In this document: positions 61,207 to 64,000 of the stretch, piece by piece
Position numbering within the stretch: position 1 is the stretch's first letter
How the letters are laid out: each line of letters starts with the position of its first letter
Assembly: GCA_963770315.1 (NCBI GenBank)
Contig: CAVYPC010000002.1
Span: 2,480,001-2,544,000 of the forward strand
Source of the DNA: VRUE01 sp963770315
GTDB lineage: Bacteria > Actinomycetota > Thermoleophilia > Solirubrobacterales > 70-9
Direction: 5' to 3'
Length of the DNA stretch: 64,000 bases
Translations under genes and position numbers: made by a program
Notes under the pieces: generated by a model
Told to the model about the DNA's origin: nothing
Database searches by the model: none
What the model saw: only the letters and a program-made list of their open reading frames with translations

Positions 61207-64000
61207 TCAGCGACCGCGGCGCCCGAAGCTGTGCCCCGCTGGCGCCACAGCCCGCAGCTCACCGCCCGCCGACGGGCCTGAGACAGCCGGCGTAGAGCGC
61301 TTTGAGGCCCATCGGCCGGCTTCCAGGTTGGCTACCTCGGAGACGAGGATGTTGGTGGTGCCTTCGCGGCGCTCCAGCCTGCCCTTGGCGCGGACGAGCG
61401 GGGCGGCGCGGACGAGGGCGCGGTGGCGGTCGTAGACCGCGGGCGGCACGATCAGGTTGACCGTGCCGCGCTCGTCCTCGAGCAGCATGAAGACGATCCC
61501 CTTGGCGGTCTCGGGGCGCTGTCGGGCGACGACCATTCCCGCCACCTCGACCGTGGCGCCGTCGTCGATCCTCCCCAGGTCGGCGCTGCGCACCAGCTCG
61601 GGGCCGAGCCCGTCGCGCATCAGCGCCAGCGGGTGCTCGCCGAGCGTCATCCCGATCGAGCGGTAGTCGGCGATCATCTCCTCCCAGCTGCCCAGCGGGT
61701 CGAGCCAGGGCGCCGCCGGCGTCTCCAGCGGCAGCGCCATCTGGGTCCCCTCTCCGCGGCGCACCCCGGTCGCGGCGATCCCCACCTCCCACAGCGCCTC
61801 GCGCCTGCCGTCGGCCAGCTCGTCCAGCGCCCCCGCCCAGGCGAGTCGCTCGAGGCCGTCGCGGCCGGCGCCCGAGCGCGAGGCGAGGTCGGCGATCCCC
61901 CGGTAGGGCCCGCCCCGATCGCGCTCGGCGACCAGGCTCTCCATCTCCTCCGCCCGCACCCCCTTCGCGTAGCCGAGGCCGATCCGCACGACCCGGCCGC
62001 CACGCACCTCTTCCAGCCGGGGTGTCTCCACATGGCAGAGGACGCGACTGCGGTTGACGTCGGGGCCGGCCAGGCGCACGCCGCGGCGCTGCGCCTCGTG
62101 GGCCAGCGCGTCGGGCGGGTAGAAGCCCATCGGCTGCTCGTTGAGCAGCGAGCAGAGGAACTCTGGCGCGTAGTGGATCCGCAGCCAGGCCGATTGGTAG
62201 GCGAGCAGCCCGAAGGCGGCCGAGTGCGCCTTGGGGAAGCCGAAGCCGGAGAAGCCCTGGATCTGCCCCCAGACCCGCTCCGCCACGTCGAACGGCACCC
62301 GGTTCGCCCCCACGGCCCCTACGAGGAAGCGGTCGTGGTGCTCCTCGATCGCCGCCTGCGAGCGCTTGCGGCTCATCGCCCGGCGCAGCCCGTCCGCTTC
62401 GGCGGAGGTGAAGCCGGCCAGCGCCATCGCCACCTCGATCACCTGCTCCTGGTAGACGATCGTGCCCAGCGTGTCCCTCAGCACCGGCTCCAGCAGCGGG
62501 TGCTCGTAGGGGATCTCGTAGGAGGGATCCTCGCGGCGCCGCTTGCGCCGCTCTATATATGGGTGGACGGCGCCCCCCTGGATCGGGCCTGGCCGGACCA
62601 GCGCCACCTGCACCGTCAGGTCGTCGAGGGTTCGGGGCCGGGTGCGGGGCAGCATCTGCATCTGGGCGCGGCTCTCGATCTGGAAGACGCCGGTCGTCTC
62701 CGCCGCCCGGATCGATTCGAAGGTTTCGGCGTCGTCGAAGGGGATGCGTGAGAGGTCGAGCCGCTCCCCCCTCGCCCGGCCGACCTCTTCGACGCAGCGC
62801 TCGACCGCCGAGAGCATCCCCAGCCCGAGCAGGTCGATCTTGAGGAAGCCGGCGTCGGCGCAGGAGTCCTTGTCCCACTGGACGATCTGCCGCCCCTCCA
62901 TCGCCGCCGGCACGATCGGGCAGACGTCGAGGAGCGGGCGGGTCGAGATCACCATCCCGCCGGAGTGCTGGGAGACGTGGCGGGGCAGCCCCATCGCCTC
63001 GTCGGTGAGCTCGAGGAGGGCCCGCCAGCCGGGCGCGGCGGCGCGCTCGGCGCCGATCGCGGCAGCCACGTCGCGGGCGATCTCGCCGGAGCGCTCGTGG
63101 AAGCCGACCATCTTCGCCACCCGCTCGATCTCGCCGGGCGGCAGCGCCAGCGCCTTGCCGAGGTCGCGGACGACGCCGCGGGCGCGGTAGGTAGGGAAGG
63201 CGGCGACCAGGGCGGAGCGGTCGGCGCCGTAGCGCTGGTGGACGCGGGGGATCAGCTTCTCGCGTATGTCCCGGGGGAAATCGAGGTCGATGTCGGGGGC
63301 GACGGTGTGCTCGTCGACTTCCCGGTTGAGGAAACGGCCGGAGAAGAGGCCTTTCTCGACCGGGTCGATGTGGGAGAGGCCGGTCAGGAAGCAGACGATC
63401 GAGCTGACGCTGGAGCCCCGCCCGCGTCCGGGGGGCAGGATCGAGCGCGCCGAGTCGCGGCCGCGCACCTCCAGCGCCACCTCGCGGGCGAGCTCGAGCA
63501 GGTCGCGGTGGAGGAGGAAGAAGCCGGAGAGGCCGCGCACGCGGATCGTCCTCAGCTCCTCCTCGAGGCGCCCCTCGGCCTCCGCCAGCCGCGGCGAGCC
63601 CGCGTAGCGCCGCGCCAGCAGTCTCCGGCAGACCTCGGCGAGCTCCCGATCGGCCGCCGGGTCCTCGGCGCGCGGGTAGCGGTAGCCGAGTTCGGCGTTG
63701 AGGTCGAAGCGGAGGCGCTCGGCGAGGCGCACCGTCTCGGCGACCGCCGCGGGGTGCTCGGCGAAGCGGGTCGCCATCGCCCGCGGCGAGGCCAGCGCCG
63801 AGCTCGAGTTGCCGCGCCGCTGGGGCTCGGTGGCCTCCAGCGTCGTCCCCAGCCGCACCGCGACGAAGGCGTCCTGGAGGTGGGCGCGGCGGCGGGCGTG
63901 GGAGTGGACGTTGCCGGTCGCCACGCAGGGGACGCCGAGGCGCTCGGCGAGGCCGGCGAGCCAGCGGTTGCGGGCACGGTCGCGGCGCCAGTAGGGACGC
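61207..64000 (-). CDS. dnaE2: Error-prone DNA polymerase III alpha subunit (DnaE2), 5' end outside window
   Basis: The frame is open to the window edge, so the N-terminus (PHP domain) lies beyond 64000. The visible part reads RPYWRRDRARNRWLAGLAER before ATGNVHSH, then the polymerase core: LPPGRGRGSSVSSIVCFLTG, DLDFPRDIREKL and ALVRPGPIQGGAVHPYIERR. An OB-fold follows near VEVAGMVVARQRPETAKGIV. This combination and the length are typical of DnaE2, the polymerase of SOS translesion synthesis, usually with ImuA/ImuB. Those are not in the window. Confidence 0.92.
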   Translation of the reverse strand, partial: RPYWRRDRARNRWLAGLAERLGVPCVATGNVHSHARRRAHLQDAFVAVRLGTTLEATEPQRRGNSSSALASPRAMATRFAEHPAAVAETVRLAERLRFDLNAELGYRYPRAEDPAADRELAEVCRRLLARRYAGSPRLAEAEGRLEEELRTIRVRGLSGFFLLHRDLLELAREVALEVRGRDSARSILPPGRGRGSSVSSIVCFLTGLSHIDPVEKGLFSGRFLNREVDEHTVAPDIDLDFPRDIREKLIPRVHQRYGADRSALVAAFPTYRARGVVRDLGKALALPPGEIERVAKMVGFHERSGEIARDVAAAIGAERAAAPGWRALLELTDEAMGLPRHVSQHSGGMVISTRPLLDVCPIVPAAMEGRQIVQWDKDSCADAGFLKIDLLGLGMLSAVERCVEEVGRARGERLDLSRIPFDDAETFESIRAAETTGVFQIESRAQMQMLPRTRPRTLDDLTVQVALVRPGPIQGGAVHPYIERRKRRREDPSYEIPYEHPLLEPVLRDTLGTIVYQEQVIEVAMALAGFTSAEADGLRRAMSRKRSQAAIEEHHDRFLVGAVGANRVPFDVAERVWGQIQGFSGFGFPKAHSAAFGLLAYQSAWLRIHYAPEFLCSLLNEQPMGFYPPDALAHEAQRRGVRLAGPDVNRSRVLCHVETPRLEEVRGGRVVRIGLGYAKGVRAEEMESLVAERDRGGPYRGIADLASRSGAGRDGLERLAWAGALDELADGRREALWEVGIAATGVRRGEGTQMALPLETPAAPWLDPLGSWEEMIADYRSIGMTLGEHPLALMRDGLGPELVRSADLGRIDDGATVEVAGMVVARQRPETAKGIVFMLLEDERGTVNLIVPPAVYDRHRALVRAAPLVRAKGRLERREGTTNILVSEVANLEAGRWASKRSTPAVSGPSAGGELRAVAPAGHSFGRRGR

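Overview
This is a high-GC actinobacterial chromosome segment. Starts are often GTG or TTG and many genes overlap. Markers include an ECF41 sigma factor, DUF4235 and DUF5996 proteins, a DnaE2-type polymerase, BTAD/AfsR-type regulators and an Rhs core of the kind common in Solirubrobacterales. That order (Thermoleophilia) is my best guess, inferred from protein style and not from a marker RNA. I saw no rRNA, tRNA or CRISPR array.

Layout. 1-5,850 is an accessory island, with visibly lower GC in parts. It holds the 3' end of an Rhs-repeat gene with a variable tip, a small membrane protein that may be its immunity partner, a sliver of a second Rhs gene, a secreted beta-propeller protein, and a lipoprotein gene broken by an IS1380-family element with a 4-bp target duplication. 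5,850-12,935 holds a BTAD/NB-ARC/TPR regulator with a berberine-bridge-type oxidase and a frameshifted hotdog-like gene, then a GH114-like protein and an O-methyltransferase. 13,225-16,574 is a compact three-gene cassette built around a caspase-like peptidase and is the most system-like locus here. 16,608-24,330 holds a surface acyltransferase, a cNMP-domain/thioredoxin-reductase-like fusion, an NlpC/P60-like protein, an MMPL transporter, an SRPBCC protein and a three-helix membrane protein with a proline-rich microprotein.

24,379-32,679 is stress and transport: PadR and HxlR regulators, Lon, a zinc-less DksA-like protein, an NhaA-DsbA fusion, DUF4235, and a divergent TetR/MFS pair whose start codons lie inside one palindrome. 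32,673-43,105 holds a second NlpC/P60-like protein, several methyltransferases, a very large SGNH-membrane-Vps62-like protein, a PAS-GGDEF protein, a cupin, a PdxH-like oxidase and a coiled-coil protein made of 21-bp repeats. 43,262-54,315 holds a VWA protein, a convergent gap with two copies of a large structured palindromic element, a DEAD-box helicase operon, a lipoprotein, a DUF559 nuclease-like protein, a hydrolase, a prephenate-dehydratase-like protein and an ECF41 sigma operon. 54,335-61,105 holds a MarR-controlled drug-type ABC exporter, a VOC protein, an MFS exporter with its HxlR-SCP2 regulator and a GDSL hydrolase. The window ends inside an error-prone DnaE2-type polymerase.

Regulator/exporter pairs recur (TetR-MFS, MarR-ABC, HxlR-MFS). 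Gene ends are often marked by long perfect hairpins without an obvious U-tract; two of these sites are complex branched palindromes.
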